The translations under genes and the position numbers were made by a program. 64,000 nt of DNA from Lachnospira multipara LB2003 (lineage in GTDB: Bacteria; Bacillota; Clostridia; Lachnospirales; Lachnospiraceae): positions 1 through 64,000 of the forward strand of contig NZ_JNKW01000004.1 of assembly GCF_000702205.1 (NCBI RefSeq). Direction: 5' to 3'. Every line of letters starts with the position of its first letter. The first letter of the stretch is position 1. Shown piece by piece: positions 44,342 to 53,588 of the stretch. Under the pieces are notes generated by a model that was not told the origin of the DNA, searched no databases, and saw only the letters and a list, made by a program, of their open reading frames with translations.

Positions 44342-46147
44342 TTACTTATATGTTACTTCTGAGAAGAACTTAAATCCAAGTGGTGTTTCAAAGAAACCGT
44401 CTACCTGATTGTTTAACATATATGGATCTGTATAGAAATAAAGTGGTGTAATACAACCTGTTTCCATTAACTTATCCTCTGCTAAGTGCATTAACTTATA
44501 ACGTGTTTCCTTGTCTGTGCATGACTTGATTGTGCTGATAAGTACATCATATGTCTGTGCCCATGTACCATTTGTTACATTTACATTATATCCATAAGGT
44601 GTTAAATCTAATGAATAAATTGCAAGTGAAGCATGGTCTCCCTTACCAAACTGGATATCATTGTTACCTGAAGCTGTTGTCCACATATCAAGGAATGAAA
44701 TTGGATCATTATAATCTGCTAACCAACCATTTCTTGCAAGTGAGTAATCACCGCTCTTACGTGTTGTTAAGAATGTTGCCCATTCCTGATTCTGTAACTG
44801 AACATTAATACCTACGCCACTAAATGCGTTCTGGATATATTCACCAATTGCCTTATGTCCTTCTGATGTATTATAAAGGTATGTAAGTGTTGGTGCATCT
44901 GTGAACTTCTTACTTGATTCATCAAATGTATAATACTTCTTTAATGTCTCAATTGCCTTATTGTAGTTATCTGTATATGAATCAGATGCTACATTATAAT
45001 ATCCTGTATAGCTTTCATGTCCTGCATTATCGCTGAATTCTGTCTTACCATCTGCATCTGTAACACCTCTTGCTACAAATGATGATGCTGGAACCTGTCC
45101 AGCCTGTGTAATATTCTCAACGATATAATTTCTATCAATTAAAAGACTTAATGCCTTTCTAATATCAGCTTCTGCTACTGCCTTATCAGCACCTGTAAGT
45201 GTTGATGAAGCTGGTAATAATCCTTCATTTACATTCCAGCATGCATAGTATGTACCAAGCTGGCTACCTACGATAAATTCATCGCTGTAGTCCTTCTTTA
45301 ACTTAGGAATTTCATTTGTTGGTACATCATCAATAAACTGCCAGCTACCATTCTGGAAGTTTGTTAACATATTATTAGTGTTATCTGATAAGTAGAAATT
45401 AATTGTTGGCATCTTAATCTTATCAGCATCATAATAGTCGTTATTCTTCTTTAATGTAATAACTGAGTTATGGCTCCAGCTATCAAGTGTATATGCACCA
45501 TTACTTACATATGTACTTGGGTCTGTTGCCCAACTTTCATTAGAAACAACATCTTCTCTTACTGGGAAGTATACTGGGAATGCAAGTAATTCATTCCAAT
45601 ATGGTACTGCGTTATTTAATGTTACAACTAATGTCTTATCATCTGTTGCATGTACATTAAGCTTTTCTGAACCTGTTGCATTGTCTGCCCAGATTTCATC
45701 ATAACCATCAATTACATCAAACATATAGCCATAGTCTGCTGCAAGAGCAACTGATGTAGCTCTGTTCCAAGCATATTCATAATCCTTTGCAGTTACATCT
45801 TTACCATCTGACCACTTTAAGCCATCTCTAAGTGTATATGTGTATGTAACTGTTCCATCTGCGTTCTCTACGCCTTCAACTAATTCTTTAGCAGCATCGG
45901 CTACAACAACTACTGTTCCATCTTCTTCCTGATCCCACTTTGCAAGTCCTGAGAAAAGGTGAGAAAGCATTGTTCCTCCATCAACTGCTGAATTAAGTGC
46001 CGGATCTAATGTCTGTGGTTCTGAAGCAATACAAACATTGATCTCGTCCTTGTTCGCAATTGTTGACTTCTTGCTAGAGCAACCAGATACTAGTGTTGTT
46101 GCTACTAAGCCAACTACGAGTGCGAGCGACATAAGTCTCTTCTTCAT
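44342..46147 (-). CDS. oppA: Oligopeptide ABC transporter substrate-binding lipoprotein
   Basis: This 601-residue solute-binding protein of the SBP_bac_5 type captures peptides outside the cell. It has a lipoprotein signal peptide with the lipobox LVSGC (C23), then INVCIASEPQTLDPALNSAVDGG and YTYTLRDGLKWSDGKDVTAKDYEYAWNR, in parts typical of OppA. An AAGGAGGAA site supports the ATG at 46147 over the upstream in-frame ATG. It has its own promoter and lies after oppBCDF, so it can be made in excess over the permease. Confidence 0.95.
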   Translation of the reverse strand: MKKRLMSLALVVGLVATTLVSGCSSKKSTIANKDEINVCIASEPQTLDPALNSAVDGGTMLSHLFSGLAKWDQEEDGTVVVVADAAKELVEGVENADGTVTYTYTLRDGLKWSDGKDVTAKDYEYAWNRATSVALAADYGYMFDVIDGYDEIWADNATGSEKLNVHATDDKTLVVTLNNAVPYWNELLAFPVYFPVREDVVSNESWATDPSTYVSNGAYTLDSWSHNSVITLKKNNDYYDADKIKMPTINFYLSDNTNNMLTNFQNGSWQFIDDVPTNEIPKLKKDYSDEFIVGSQLGTYYACWNVNEGLLPASSTLTGADKAVAEADIRKALSLLIDRNYIVENITQAGQVPASSFVARGVTDADGKTEFSDNAGHESYTGYYNVASDSYTDNYNKAIETLKKYYTFDESSKKFTDAPTLTYLYNTSEGHKAIGEYIQNAFSGVGINVQLQNQEWATFLTTRKSGDYSLARNGWLADYNDPISFLDMWTTASGNNDIQFGKGDHASLAIYSLDLTPYGYNVNVTNGTWAQTYDVLISTIKSCTDKETRYKLMHLAEDKLMETGCITPLYFYTDPYMLNNQVDGFFETPLGFKFFSEVTYK

Positions 46148-46298
46148 AAATCTTTTCCTCCTTAAGGTTATAAATGTGTTTATCATAAAAGTCTATGGCT
46201 TCTAGCAGATAAATCCACCATAGAACTATATGATCCAATTTAAACTTTTAATTTAAACCTTATCCCCTTTGATTTAAACTATTTTCCTAAACGTAATC

Positions 46299-46327
46299 AT
46301 TGTATCATATATTTAACTGTATATCAA
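46299..46327 (-). promoter_or_regulatory. oppA promoter
   Basis: On the minus strand: -35 TTGATA (plus 46322-46327), 17-bp spacer, -10 TACAAT (46299-46304). It gives a leader of about 145 nt that contains a CTATGG/CCATAG hairpin near 46190-46225. Confidence 0.82.
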
Positions 46328-46342
46328 AACTTTATTTTATAT

Positions 46343-46370
46343 ATGTTGTGCCAGCTAAGTGGCACAACAT
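46343..46370. other. Perfect hairpin between oppF and oppA
   Basis: The stem ATGTTGTGCCA/TGGCACAACAT has a 6-nt loop. On the minus strand it is followed by ATATAAAATAAAG, without a T run; on the plus strand ATTTTTATTT follows. It is therefore either an imperfect terminator for oppBCDF or an mRNA-stabilising hairpin that allows some read-through. Confidence 0.65.
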
Positions 46371-46405
46371 ATTTTTATTTATTTATAATTTATATTATTT
46401 ATAAT

Positions 46406-47392
46406 TTAGTTAATTTCTGCCACTCTATGACATGCTACAAAATGTCCCTTTGAAATTTCCTTAAATTCTGGCATGCTCTCTGCACAAGCGTCTGTTGCAT
46501 GAGGACATCTTGTTCTAAATGGACAACCACTTGGTGCATTTAGTGGACTTGGTATATCTCCTGATAACACGATTCTTTGATTTTCTCTTGCTATCTTCGG
46601 ATCTGGAATTGGTACTGCACTCATTAATGATTTTGAATATGGATGCAATGGTCTTTTGTAGATTTCATCTGCATCTGCTAATTCTACCATTCTTCCTAAG
46701 TACATTACTGCAATTCTATTACTTATATGTCTTACTACTAATAAGTCATGTGCAATGAATAAATATGTTAGATTTAATTTATCCTGTAATTCCTCAAACA
46801 TATTTATTACCTGTGCCTGAATTGATACATCAAGGGCTGATACTGGTTCATCACATACAATAAATCTTGGATCTACTGCTAGAGATCTTGCAATACCGAT
46901 ACGCTGTCTTTGTCCACCTGAGAATTCGTGAGCATATCTTGATGCATGTTCACTATTTAATCCTACGTAAGACATTAATTCTAAGATTCTGTTGTGTCTT
47001 TCCTCTTTAGACTTATACATCTTATGAATATCTAGTGGCTCTGCAATAATATCTGATACTGTCATTCTTGGATTAAGTGAAGAGTATGGATCCTGGAATA
47101 CCATTGTGGCATCCTTTCTAAATTCCTTAATATCTCTTTTTGTCTTAATCTGCTTTCCATCAAACCAGATTTCTCCAGCTGTTGGCTTATATAGATTTAA
47201 AATTGTTCGTCCTACTGTTGTCTTTCCACAACCTGACTCACCTACTAAACCTAATGTTTCACCTTCATTAATTGTAAATGACACATCATCTACAGCCTTT
47301 AGAGGCTTTGTCTTAAATGCCCCTACATTTATGTTGAAGTACTCTTTAAGGTGCTTTACCTCTACGAGTGGCTTATTATTATCATTACTCAT
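46406..47392 (-). CDS. oppF: Oligopeptide ABC transporter ATPase OppF
   Basis: This ATPase of about 328 residues has Walker A GESGCGKTT, the signature SGGQRQRIGIARSLA, Walker B FIVCDEPVSALD and the oligopeptide-family C-terminal cysteine cluster CPFRTRCPHATDAC, which binds an iron-sulfur cluster in some members. The ATG at 47392 overlaps the oppD stop; a GTG three codons upstream is an alternative. It works with OppD to energise OppBC. Confidence 0.94.
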   Translation of the reverse strand: MSNDNNKPLVEVKHLKEYFNINVGAFKTKPLKAVDDVSFTINEGETLGLVGESGCGKTTVGRTILNLYKPTAGEIWFDGKQIKTKRDIKEFRKDATMVFQDPYSSLNPRMTVSDIIAEPLDIHKMYKSKEERHNRILELMSYVGLNSEHASRYAHEFSGGQRQRIGIARSLAVDPRFIVCDEPVSALDVSIQAQVINMFEELQDKLNLTYLFIAHDLLVVRHISNRIAVMYLGRMVELADADEIYKRPLHPYSKSLMSAVPIPDPKIARENQRIVLSGDIPSPLNAPSGCPFRTRCPHATDACAESMPEFKEISKGHFVACHRVAEIN

Positions 47393-48377
47393 TAACAGCA
47401 CCGCCTTCCTTTAATTTCTTAACGTTCATCCAGCATGCAGCCTGATGATCTGCATCAATCTGCATTCTTTGACATTTTTCGCGTAAACAAATCTTTAATG
47501 CCTGCTCACATCTTGGTGCAAATGCGCATCCCTTAGGCATATTTAGAAGGTCAATTGGTGTTCCTGAAATTGGCTTTAATCTCTGTCCTGAATTACTTTC
47601 TGTTGGTATTGAGCGCATAAGGCCCTTTGTATATTCATGACATGGATTATAGAATATTGCATCTGCTGTTCCCTGCTCACAAATTGAACCTGCATACATT
47701 ACAATTACTTCATCACACATCTGTGCTACTACACCTAAATCATGTGTAATCATTATAATTGCCATTCCAAGCTTCTTCTGTATTGTCTGCATCAATTCAA
47801 GTATCTGTGCCTGAATTGTTACATCAAGAGCTGTTGTTGGTTCATCTGCAATTAAAATATCTGGTTCACAAGCAAGTGCCATTGCAATCATTACTCTCTG
47901 TCTCATACCACCTGAGAATTCATATGGATACTGTTTCATTCTCTTCTCTGGTTCATTAACATTAACAAGTCTAAGCATTTCTATTGCTCTTTCTCTTGCC
48001 TGTTCTTTATTACGATCTGTATGAAGTAATATTGCTTCCATTAGCTGTTTTCCAATTGTATATGTTGGATTTAAGCTTGTCATTGGGTCCTGGAAGATAA
48101 TTGAGATCTTATTACCTCTAATTGTCTTCATTACCGATTCTCCGGAATTAACTAATTCCTGTCCTTTATATTTAATTGATCCAGAAACAATTTTTCCTGA
48201 ACCTGCTAATATCTGCATTATTGAATATGCTGTTACAGACTTTCCGGAACCTGACTCACCTACAATACCAAGTACTTTGCCTTCGTCAAGGTTAAATGAT
48301 ACTCCGTTTACTGCCTTAACTTCACCGGCGTCTGTAAAGAAAGATGTATGTAAATCTTTTACTTCTAATAAACTCAT
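47385..48377 (-). CDS. oppD: Oligopeptide ABC transporter ATPase OppD
   Basis: This 330-residue ATPase has Walker A GESGSGKSV, signature SGGMRQRVMIAMALA, Walker B ILIADEPTTALD and a C-terminal Cys cluster CAFAPRCEQALKIC. It is paired with OppF and lies 16 nt after oppC. The start has a GGAGGC site. Confidence 0.95.
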   Translation of the reverse strand: MSLLEVKDLHTSFFTDAGEVKAVNGVSFNLDEGKVLGIVGESGSGKSVTAYSIMQILAGSGKIVSGSIKYKGQELVNSGESVMKTIRGNKISIIFQDPMTSLNPTYTIGKQLMEAILLHTDRNKEQARERAIEMLRLVNVNEPEKRMKQYPYEFSGGMRQRVMIAMALACEPDILIADEPTTALDVTIQAQILELMQTIQKKLGMAIIMITHDLGVVAQMCDEVIVMYAGSICEQGTADAIFYNPCHEYTKGLMRSIPTESNSGQRLKPISGTPIDLLNMPKGCAFAPRCEQALKICLREKCQRMQIDADHQAACWMNVKKLKEGGAVNE

Positions 48378-48393
48378 TCTAAACGCCTCCTGT

Positions 48394-49467
48394 TTACTTA
48401 TTTAATTTAGGGTCAAATGCATCTCTTAATCCATCACCAAATAGATTTAGTGATAATACGATTAATGAGATTACAACAGCTGGAATTACCATTCTATATG
48501 CATATGATGAAATACCATTTAATGCATCTGATGCAAGTGAACCTAATGATGGCATTGGAGCATTTACACCTAATCCTAAGAATGATAAATAACTTTCTGT
48601 AAAGATTGCACTTGGAATCTGTAGTGCTGTTGAAATAATTACTAAGCTTATGCAGTTTGGTAATAAGTGCTTTAAAATAATCCACTTTCCCTTTGCTCCT
48701 GCTGCTCTTGATGCTAATACATATTCCTGCTCTCTTAGTGAAAGTATCTGACCTCTAATAAGTCTTGCCATTGATACCCAATATAGTAAACCGAAAACGA
48801 TAAACAAACTTATCATATTAGATCCAAGTTTCTCTAGGGCTGTTCCTTCTAATGCTGATGATAATGTTACCTTTAATACTGATGATAATAAAATTACCAT
48901 TAATGTATCTGGTAACGAATAGATTATATCTACGATTCTCATAATAAACATATCTATCTTACCACCGCAGTATCCTGAGATTGATCCAATTGTAAGTCCA
49001 ATTATTAATACAATTATACTTGCAAAAAATCCTACTGCTAGAGATATTCTTGTACCATATACTACTCTGATAAAGTAATCTCTACCCTGTGCATCTGTAC
49101 CAAAAATGTGTGGGAACACCTTCTGGCCTGCATCTATCTTAGCTAATTCTGTTCTTCCATATTCGAATGGCTTTAAGTTATTAAATGATGCATCCACTGG
49201 CTGTCCAGGGATATTTCCTAACATTGTGTCATACTTATATGGCCAAACCATTGGTAAGAATATAGCTGCTAATGTTATTATTATGATTATGAAGAAACAG
49301 ACTGTTGCTACCTTATTCTTTAAGAGTCTCTTTACACCATCTTTAAAAAATGTTGTTGAAGGTCTCATTTGAACAACATATGCTTTTTCTTCATCTGTTG
49401 CCTGATTAAAATCATCTGCCATGAAATTTTCCATGTCGATTTGATTATTAAATGGATTCTTCGACAT
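48394..49467 (-). CDS. oppC: Oligopeptide ABC transporter permease OppC
   Basis: This 357-residue permease has about six membrane helices. The long N-terminal cytoplasmic tail precedes the first helix (FFIIIIITLAAIFLPMVW). The EAA loop is EYVLASRAAGAKGKWIILKHLLPN. The ATG at 49467 is preceded by AAGGAGTG; the GTG upstream overlaps that site and is rejected. It is the middle gene of oppBCDF. Confidence 0.94.
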   Translation of the reverse strand: MSKNPFNNQIDMENFMADDFNQATDEEKAYVVQMRPSTTFFKDGVKRLLKNKVATVCFFIIIIITLAAIFLPMVWPYKYDTMLGNIPGQPVDASFNNLKPFEYGRTELAKIDAGQKVFPHIFGTDAQGRDYFIRVVYGTRISLAVGFFASIIVLIIGLTIGSISGYCGGKIDMFIMRIVDIIYSLPDTLMVILLSSVLKVTLSSALEGTALEKLGSNMISLFIVFGLLYWVSMARLIRGQILSLREQEYVLASRAAGAKGKWIILKHLLPNCISLVIISTALQIPSAIFTESYLSFLGLGVNAPMPSLGSLASDALNGISSYAYRMVIPAVVISLIVLSLNLFGDGLRDAFDPKLNK

Positions 49468-49495
49468 ATTTATTATCACTCCTTATTTCCAAATC

Positions 49496-50425
49496 TTATT
49501 CTAAGTTAATTCTTGGATCTACAATCTTATACAAGATATCACTTATTAAGTTCATAACTACGATTAAAGTAGCAAGTACGATTGTTGTTCCCATGATCAT
49601 TGTGTAATCTCTGTTGGTAATAGAATTTACAAATGCTCTACCTATACCTGGTACCGCAAAAATCTGCTCTACTACTAATGATCCTGTTACAATACCTGCT
49701 AGCATTGGACCAAAATATGTAATTACTGGGATTAATGAATTCTTAAGTGCGTGACCAAAGATTATCTTCATTCCAGATACACCTTTTGCTCTTGCTGTTC
49801 TAATATAATCCTGTCCTAATACATCTAACATTGATGATCTTGTAAGTCTTGTAATATAAGCCATTGGATAAAGTGATAATGTTACTATTGGTAAAACCAA
49901 ACCATTCTCTGCTGCACCATTTGCTGGGAATATTCCTAATTTTATTGAGAATAATGTTAATAATAATGTTCCCATGATAAATGATGGCATTGATACGAAT
50001 GCTGTGGTAATTACCATGATAATTCTATCAAATATGCTATTTCTTCTAAGTGCTGCTATTGATCCTAATACAACACCTATAATTAATGCGATAAATGCTG
50101 CTGCAAGTCCTAATTCTGCTGATGTAGATAATCCGTCTACGATAATATCTACTACATCTCTACCTTTCTGCTTTAGAGATGGTCCAAAATCAAACTTTGT
50201 AACAACATCCTTTAGATAAGTTACATACTGTGTGCCTAGTGGCTTATCCAATCCATATTTTGCCTCTAATGCTGCCTGTGCTGCTTCTGTCATTGACTTT
50301 TCGCCTTGGAATGGACCACCTGGTACCGCATGCATTACAAAGAATGTAACTGTAATAACTACCCATACAGTTACTGCTGCTAATAACAGTCTTTTTAAAA
50401 TGTACAGTAATGTCTTTGAATTCAT
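49496..50425 (-). CDS. oppB: Oligopeptide ABC transporter permease OppB
   Basis: This permease of about 309 residues has six membrane helices, the characteristic N-terminal ILKRLLLAAVTVWVVITVTFF helix (shortened), and an EAA loop DYIRTARAKGVSGMKIIFGHALKN. It is the first gene of the opp operon, preceded by a 210-nt hairpin-rich leader. The ATG at 50425 is preferred over the TTG three codons upstream by distance to GGAAAGG. Confidence 0.94.
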   Translation of the reverse strand: MNSKTLLYILKRLLLAAVTVWVVITVTFFVMHAVPGGPFQGEKSMTEAAQAALEAKYGLDKPLGTQYVTYLKDVVTKFDFGPSLKQKGRDVVDIIVDGLSTSAELGLAAAFIALIIGVVLGSIAALRRNSIFDRIIMVITTAFVSMPSFIMGTLLLTLFSIKLGIFPANGAAENGLVLPIVTLSLYPMAYITRLTRSSMLDVLGQDYIRTARAKGVSGMKIIFGHALKNSLIPVITYFGPMLAGIVTGSLVVEQIFAVPGIGRAFVNSITNRDYTMIMGTTIVLATLIVVMNLISDILYKIVDPRINLE

Positions 50426-50644
50426 AATTAACAACTGCCTTTCCGATTTTTATTTGCTATTAAAAAATCCCCCGTTAGGACCAAAAATAAATAGCATCTC
50501 ATTCACTCAATTAATAAATTACAAAATACCTTTATTAGCATTTGTTCTCATCAATTATTTAATTGTGAATGTATTAAGTAAATGTGTTTGTAAATGTGTT
50601 ATTTTGTAAAATATGTTTTGATTTGGTAAATGACTTTTGTCTTA

Positions 50645-50811
50645 TGCGTATTTAACGCTTTAATCGGTTAAAGTACTTTGATGTAAAATTACGCAAGGAT
50701 GCTAAGCCATGCATCTTTGCACATATATCCCTCAGTACTAAATTATAAATTACAACCCTCGCTCTTTCCCCAAAGAGCAGGATCTTCTTTCGTTTCATAG
50801 GTCTTGAAACG
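50645..50811 (-). other. Hairpin-rich non-coding region upstream of oppB
   Basis: No gene is seen. Five paired elements occur in 170 nt: CGTTTCA/TGAAACG (50791-50811), GCTCTTT with a four-base loop/AAAGAGC (50761-50778), GATGC/GCATC (50698-50715), CTTTAA/TTAAAG (50658-50673), and TGCGTA/TACGCA (50645-50650 with 50690-50695) enclosing the last. This suggests a structured 5' leader of the opp transcript or a small RNA. No riboswitch class was recognised. Confidence 0.5.
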
Positions 50812-50883
50812 TCATTTTCCATCCTTCTCTACATCAAAGGTTGTTAATTTTAAGTTTTAATAATCTAAGTTTTTATTTATAGC

Positions 50884-50915
50884 AAAACAGCGCCCACAGC
50901 TAAGGTGTGGACGCC
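50884..50915 (-). terminator. Intrinsic terminator after rpsI
   Basis: The 10-bp stem around 50889-50898 and 50906-50915 is complete on the minus-strand RNA when two G-U pairs are allowed, and is followed by GTTTTGC. It ends the rplM-rpsI transcript. Confidence 0.8.
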
Positions 50916-50962
50916 ATTGTCTGCTTTTCTTATCAATAATATTCGTAATATATCTGAAAATA

Positions 50963-51367
50963 TTATCTCTTTGAGAACTGTGGAGCACGACGAGCTGCCT
51001 TTAAGCCGTACTTCTTTCTTTCCTTCATACGTGGATCTCTTGTTAAGAATCCAGCCTTCTTAAGTGATGGACGATATTCGTCTGAATCTACCTGAAGAAG
51101 TGCTCTTGAAATACCATGTCTGATAGCACCAGCCTGACCTGTTGTACCACCACCGTGTACGTTAACTAAAACATCGAACTTTTCAGCTGTTTCTGTAAGT
51201 TCTAATGGCTGTCTAACTACAACCTTAAGTGTTTCAAGTCCAAAATATTCATCAAGTGATCTCTTATTTATTGTAATCTTACCTGTACCAGGTACTAAAT
51301 ATACTCTAGCAATACTGCTTTTTCTTCTACCAGTTCCGTAGAACTTTCCGTTAGCTTTCTTTGCCAC
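50963..51367 (-). CDS. rpsI: 30S ribosomal protein S9
   Basis: The 134-residue S9 has the C-terminal [17 protein letters not shown] tail that reaches the ribosomal P site, and the [19 protein letters not shown] start. It follows rplM by 27 nt in the conserved rplM-rpsI pair. An AGGAGG site precedes the ATG. Confidence 0.98.
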   Translation of the reverse strand: MAKKANGKFYGTGRRKSSIARVYLVPGTGKITINKRSLDEYFGLETLKVVVRQPLELTETAEKFDVLVNVHGGGTTGQAGAIRHGISRALLQVDSDEYRPSLKKAGFLTRDPRMKERKKYGLKAARRAPQFSKR

Positions 51368-51394
51368 TGTTATTTCCTCCTTATATTATGCCTA

Positions 51395-51829
51395 TTAAAA
51401 CTTTAATACTTCTGGCTTCTGAGCTGCCTGCTCATGTTCTGGGCCTGCATATACGTGAAGCTTCTTGTACATCTGACGTCCTAAAGGTCCCTTTGGAAGC
51501 ATTCCCTTAACAGCTAATTCGATAACTCTTTCAGGAGTCTTATTCATCATTTCCTTAAGAGTTGTTTCTTTCATACCACCTACGTAGTCTGAATGTCTGT
51601 AATAAATCTTCTGATCTAACTTCTTACCAGTAGTCTTTACCTTAGAAGCGTTGATAACGATTACGTTGTCACCACAGTCAAGGAATGGTGTGTACTCAGG
51701 CTTGTTCTTACCTCTAAGTACAGCAGCAACCTGTGATGATAAACGACCTAATGTATAATCTGCAGCATCGATAACATACCATTTTCTTTCGATGTTAGAT
51801 GCACTAGCCATAAATGTCTTGTTACTCAT
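51395..51829 (-). CDS. rplM: 50S ribosomal protein L13
   Basis: The 144-residue L13 contains [19 protein letters not shown] near the start, [16 protein letters not shown], and a terminal [17 protein letters not shown]. Length and motifs are standard. An AGGAGG site precedes the ATG. The leader upstream contains a hairpin in the place of the L13 leader. Confidence 0.98.
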   Translation of the reverse strand: MSNKTFMASASNIERKWYVIDAADYTLGRLSSQVAAVLRGKNKPEYTPFLDCGDNVIVINASKVKTTGKKLDQKIYYRHSDYVGGMKETTLKEMMNKTPERVIELAVKGMLPKGPLGRQMYKKLHVYAGPEHEQAAQKPEVLKF

Positions 51830-51883
51830 GGTTTCCTCCTAAATTGCTTTTAATGCACTTTAAATGTTTCATTATTATTATCA

Positions 51884-51913
51884 AATACTTCTCCGGGGCA
51901 TTGGCTAAGTATT
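51884..51913 (-). promoter_or_regulatory. Candidate L13 (rplM) leader hairpin
   Basis: A 7-bp stem AATACTT/AAGTATT encloses an asymmetric C/G-rich element AGCCAATGCCCCGGAG (minus strand) in the 120-nt leader of rplM. Firmicutes are known to have an L13 leader for autoregulation; assignment to that class is by position and general shape only. Confidence 0.5.
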
Positions 51914-51955
51914 CATAATCTATAATCATGACGATATTACACGCCACATTTAAGA

Positions 51956-51984
51956 ATTATATAACACAAGGCCTAGTGTGTCAA
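51956..51984 (-). promoter_or_regulatory. Consensus promoter of rplM-rpsI
   Basis: On the minus strand: TTGACA (plus 51979-51984), 17-bp spacer, TATAAT (51956-51961). Both hexamers are perfect. It makes the rplM-rpsI transcript independent of the truA/ECF genes upstream. Confidence 0.93.
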
Positions 51985-52022
51985 TGGATTTTTTCTTTTC
52001 ATTTGTATGTATTTTTCTTTGT

Positions 52023-52778
52023 TTAGTATTCTATCTTAATTAATGTTAAGCCTTGTGGTGGTGCGGTTTCCCCTGCTTTTGTTCTGTCTTTTTTATCTAG
52101 CATTTCCATTACGTAGTCTGCCTTATATCTTCCCTTTCCTACTCCTACTAAGGTTCCTGCTATTATTCTTACCATGTTATAAAGAAAGCCGTTTCCTGTT
52201 ACTCTTATTATTATTTCGCCCTTATATTTTTCTTCTGTTTCTTCTTTTGCAATTACTTTTATATCATATATTGTTCTTATTGTTGTTTCTGCCTGTGTAT
52301 GAACACTTGCAAAACTTTTAAAATCATGCTCTCCTATTAGATAATTTGCTGCTTTTTGCATCTGTGCTATATCTAATTTTGCTGGCACATGCCATGAGTA
52401 ATTTCTTTTCTTTGGTTGCATAAATTCTGTGTTCATTATGGTGTACTCATAGGTTTTTATTGTGTCACAATGTCTTGGATGAAAGTCTTTATCTACTTCT
52501 TCTGATTTTTGCACTTGTATATCCTCTGGCAAATACCTATTTAATGCATAGCTAAATCGTTCCCCGGGTATTGTACTTTCTGTATCAAACACTGCTACGT
52601 TACCTAGTCCATGTACCCTTGCATCGGTTCTACTTGCTCCTATTACATGTATTTCTTCTTTTGTTAATTGTTTTATTGCTTTGTCTAATTCTGCTTCTAT
52701 TGTTGGTGCATTGGGCTGTATCTGCCAGCCACAATAATTGCTTCCATCATAGCTTACAACTAGCTTTATTCGTCTCAT
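52023..52778 (-). CDS. truA: tRNA pseudouridine synthase A
   Basis: TruA makes pseudouridine at positions 38-40 of tRNA anticodon arms. The 251-residue protein carries the catalytic Asp in SRTDARVHG (D52) and the C-terminal FLYNMVRIIAGTLVGVGKG. It is 9 nt after ecfT. An AAAGGAG site precedes the ATG. Confidence 0.97.
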   Translation of the reverse strand: MRRIKLVVSYDGSNYCGWQIQPNAPTIEAELDKAIKQLTKEEIHVIGASRTDARVHGLGNVAVFDTESTIPGERFSYALNRYLPEDIQVQKSEEVDKDFHPRHCDTIKTYEYTIMNTEFMQPKKRNYSWHVPAKLDIAQMQKAANYLIGEHDFKSFASVHTQAETTIRTIYDIKVIAKEETEEKYKGEIIIRVTGNGFLYNMVRIIAGTLVGVGKGRYKADYVMEMLDKKDRTKAGETAPPQGLTLIKIEY

Positions 52779-52787
52779 TTGACTCCT

Positions 52788-53588
52788 TTATAATACTATA
52801 TTTAATGTTATACATATCCCTAGATACACTGCCATTGCAATGTATGCCTTATAATCTGCGCTTTTATAGCGTAATGGTTTCATCTTAGTTCGTCCATTAG
52901 ATCCATGATAACATCTTGCCTCCATTGCCATTGCTAAATCATCTGCTCGTCTAAAAGCTGATATAAACAGTGGCACTAGTATTGGCACCATGGATTTTGC
53001 TCTTTTTATTATATTTCCTGTTTCAAAATCTGCGCCTCTTGCCTGCTGGGCTTTCATGATTTTGTCTGTCTCATCTATTAATATTGGTATAAATCTTAAT
53101 GCTATTGACATCATCATTGCTATTTCATGTACTGGTACTTTTATTACTCTTAAAAATCCCAATCCTTTTTCTAATCCATCTGTTAGATTATTTGGCGTCG
53201 TTGTTAATGTCATCAGTGATGATCCCATTATTAAGTATATTAATCTTATTACCATGTATACGGCTGTTTGTAGACCTCTATCTGTTATTGTTATTTTCCA
53301 CACCTTTAGGATTACTGTTCCTGGTGTTAAAAACAAATTAAACATTGCACTTATTAATATTAATACTACTATTGCTTTTAGGCCTCTTATTATAAATTTA
53401 AATGGCACTTTTGATAATTTTATTACTGCTATTAATGCTATTGTTGCTACTAGATATATCCATATATTCATTCCTAAAAATAGGGATATTATAAATACTA
53501 ATGTTCCTAATAGTTTTACTCTTGGATCTAAGCTATGTATTTTTGATTCTGCCTGATAGTATTGTCCTATTGTTATATCTCTAATCAT
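52788..53588 (-). CDS. ecfT: ECF transporter transmembrane subunit EcfT
   Basis: This 266-residue membrane subunit of an energy-coupling factor transporter for vitamins or metals has four to six helices. Two Ala-Arg-Gly type coupling motifs lie in the cytoplasmic helices (QQARGADF near residue 182 and MEARCYHG near 228). Its start overlaps the ecfA2 stop. No substrate-binding S component is adjacent, as in group II ECF modules, where several S units share one module. Confidence 0.95.
   Translation of the reverse strand: MIRDITIGQYYQAESKIHSLDPRVKLLGTLVFIISLFLGMNIWIYLVATIALIAVIKLSKVPFKFIIRGLKAIVVLILISAMFNLFLTPGTVILKVWKITITDRGLQTAVYMVIRLIYLIMGSSLMTLTTTPNNLTDGLEKGLGFLRVIKVPVHEIAMMMSIALRFIPILIDETDKIMKAQQARGADFETGNIIKRAKSMVPILVPLFISAFRRADDLAMAMEARCYHGSNGRTKMKPLRYKSADYKAYIAMAVYLGICITLNIVL

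Noticed and set aside
46343-46370. Terminator of oppBCDF
   Set aside because: The hairpin is strong, but no T run follows it on the minus strand; listed as a hairpin of uncertain role.
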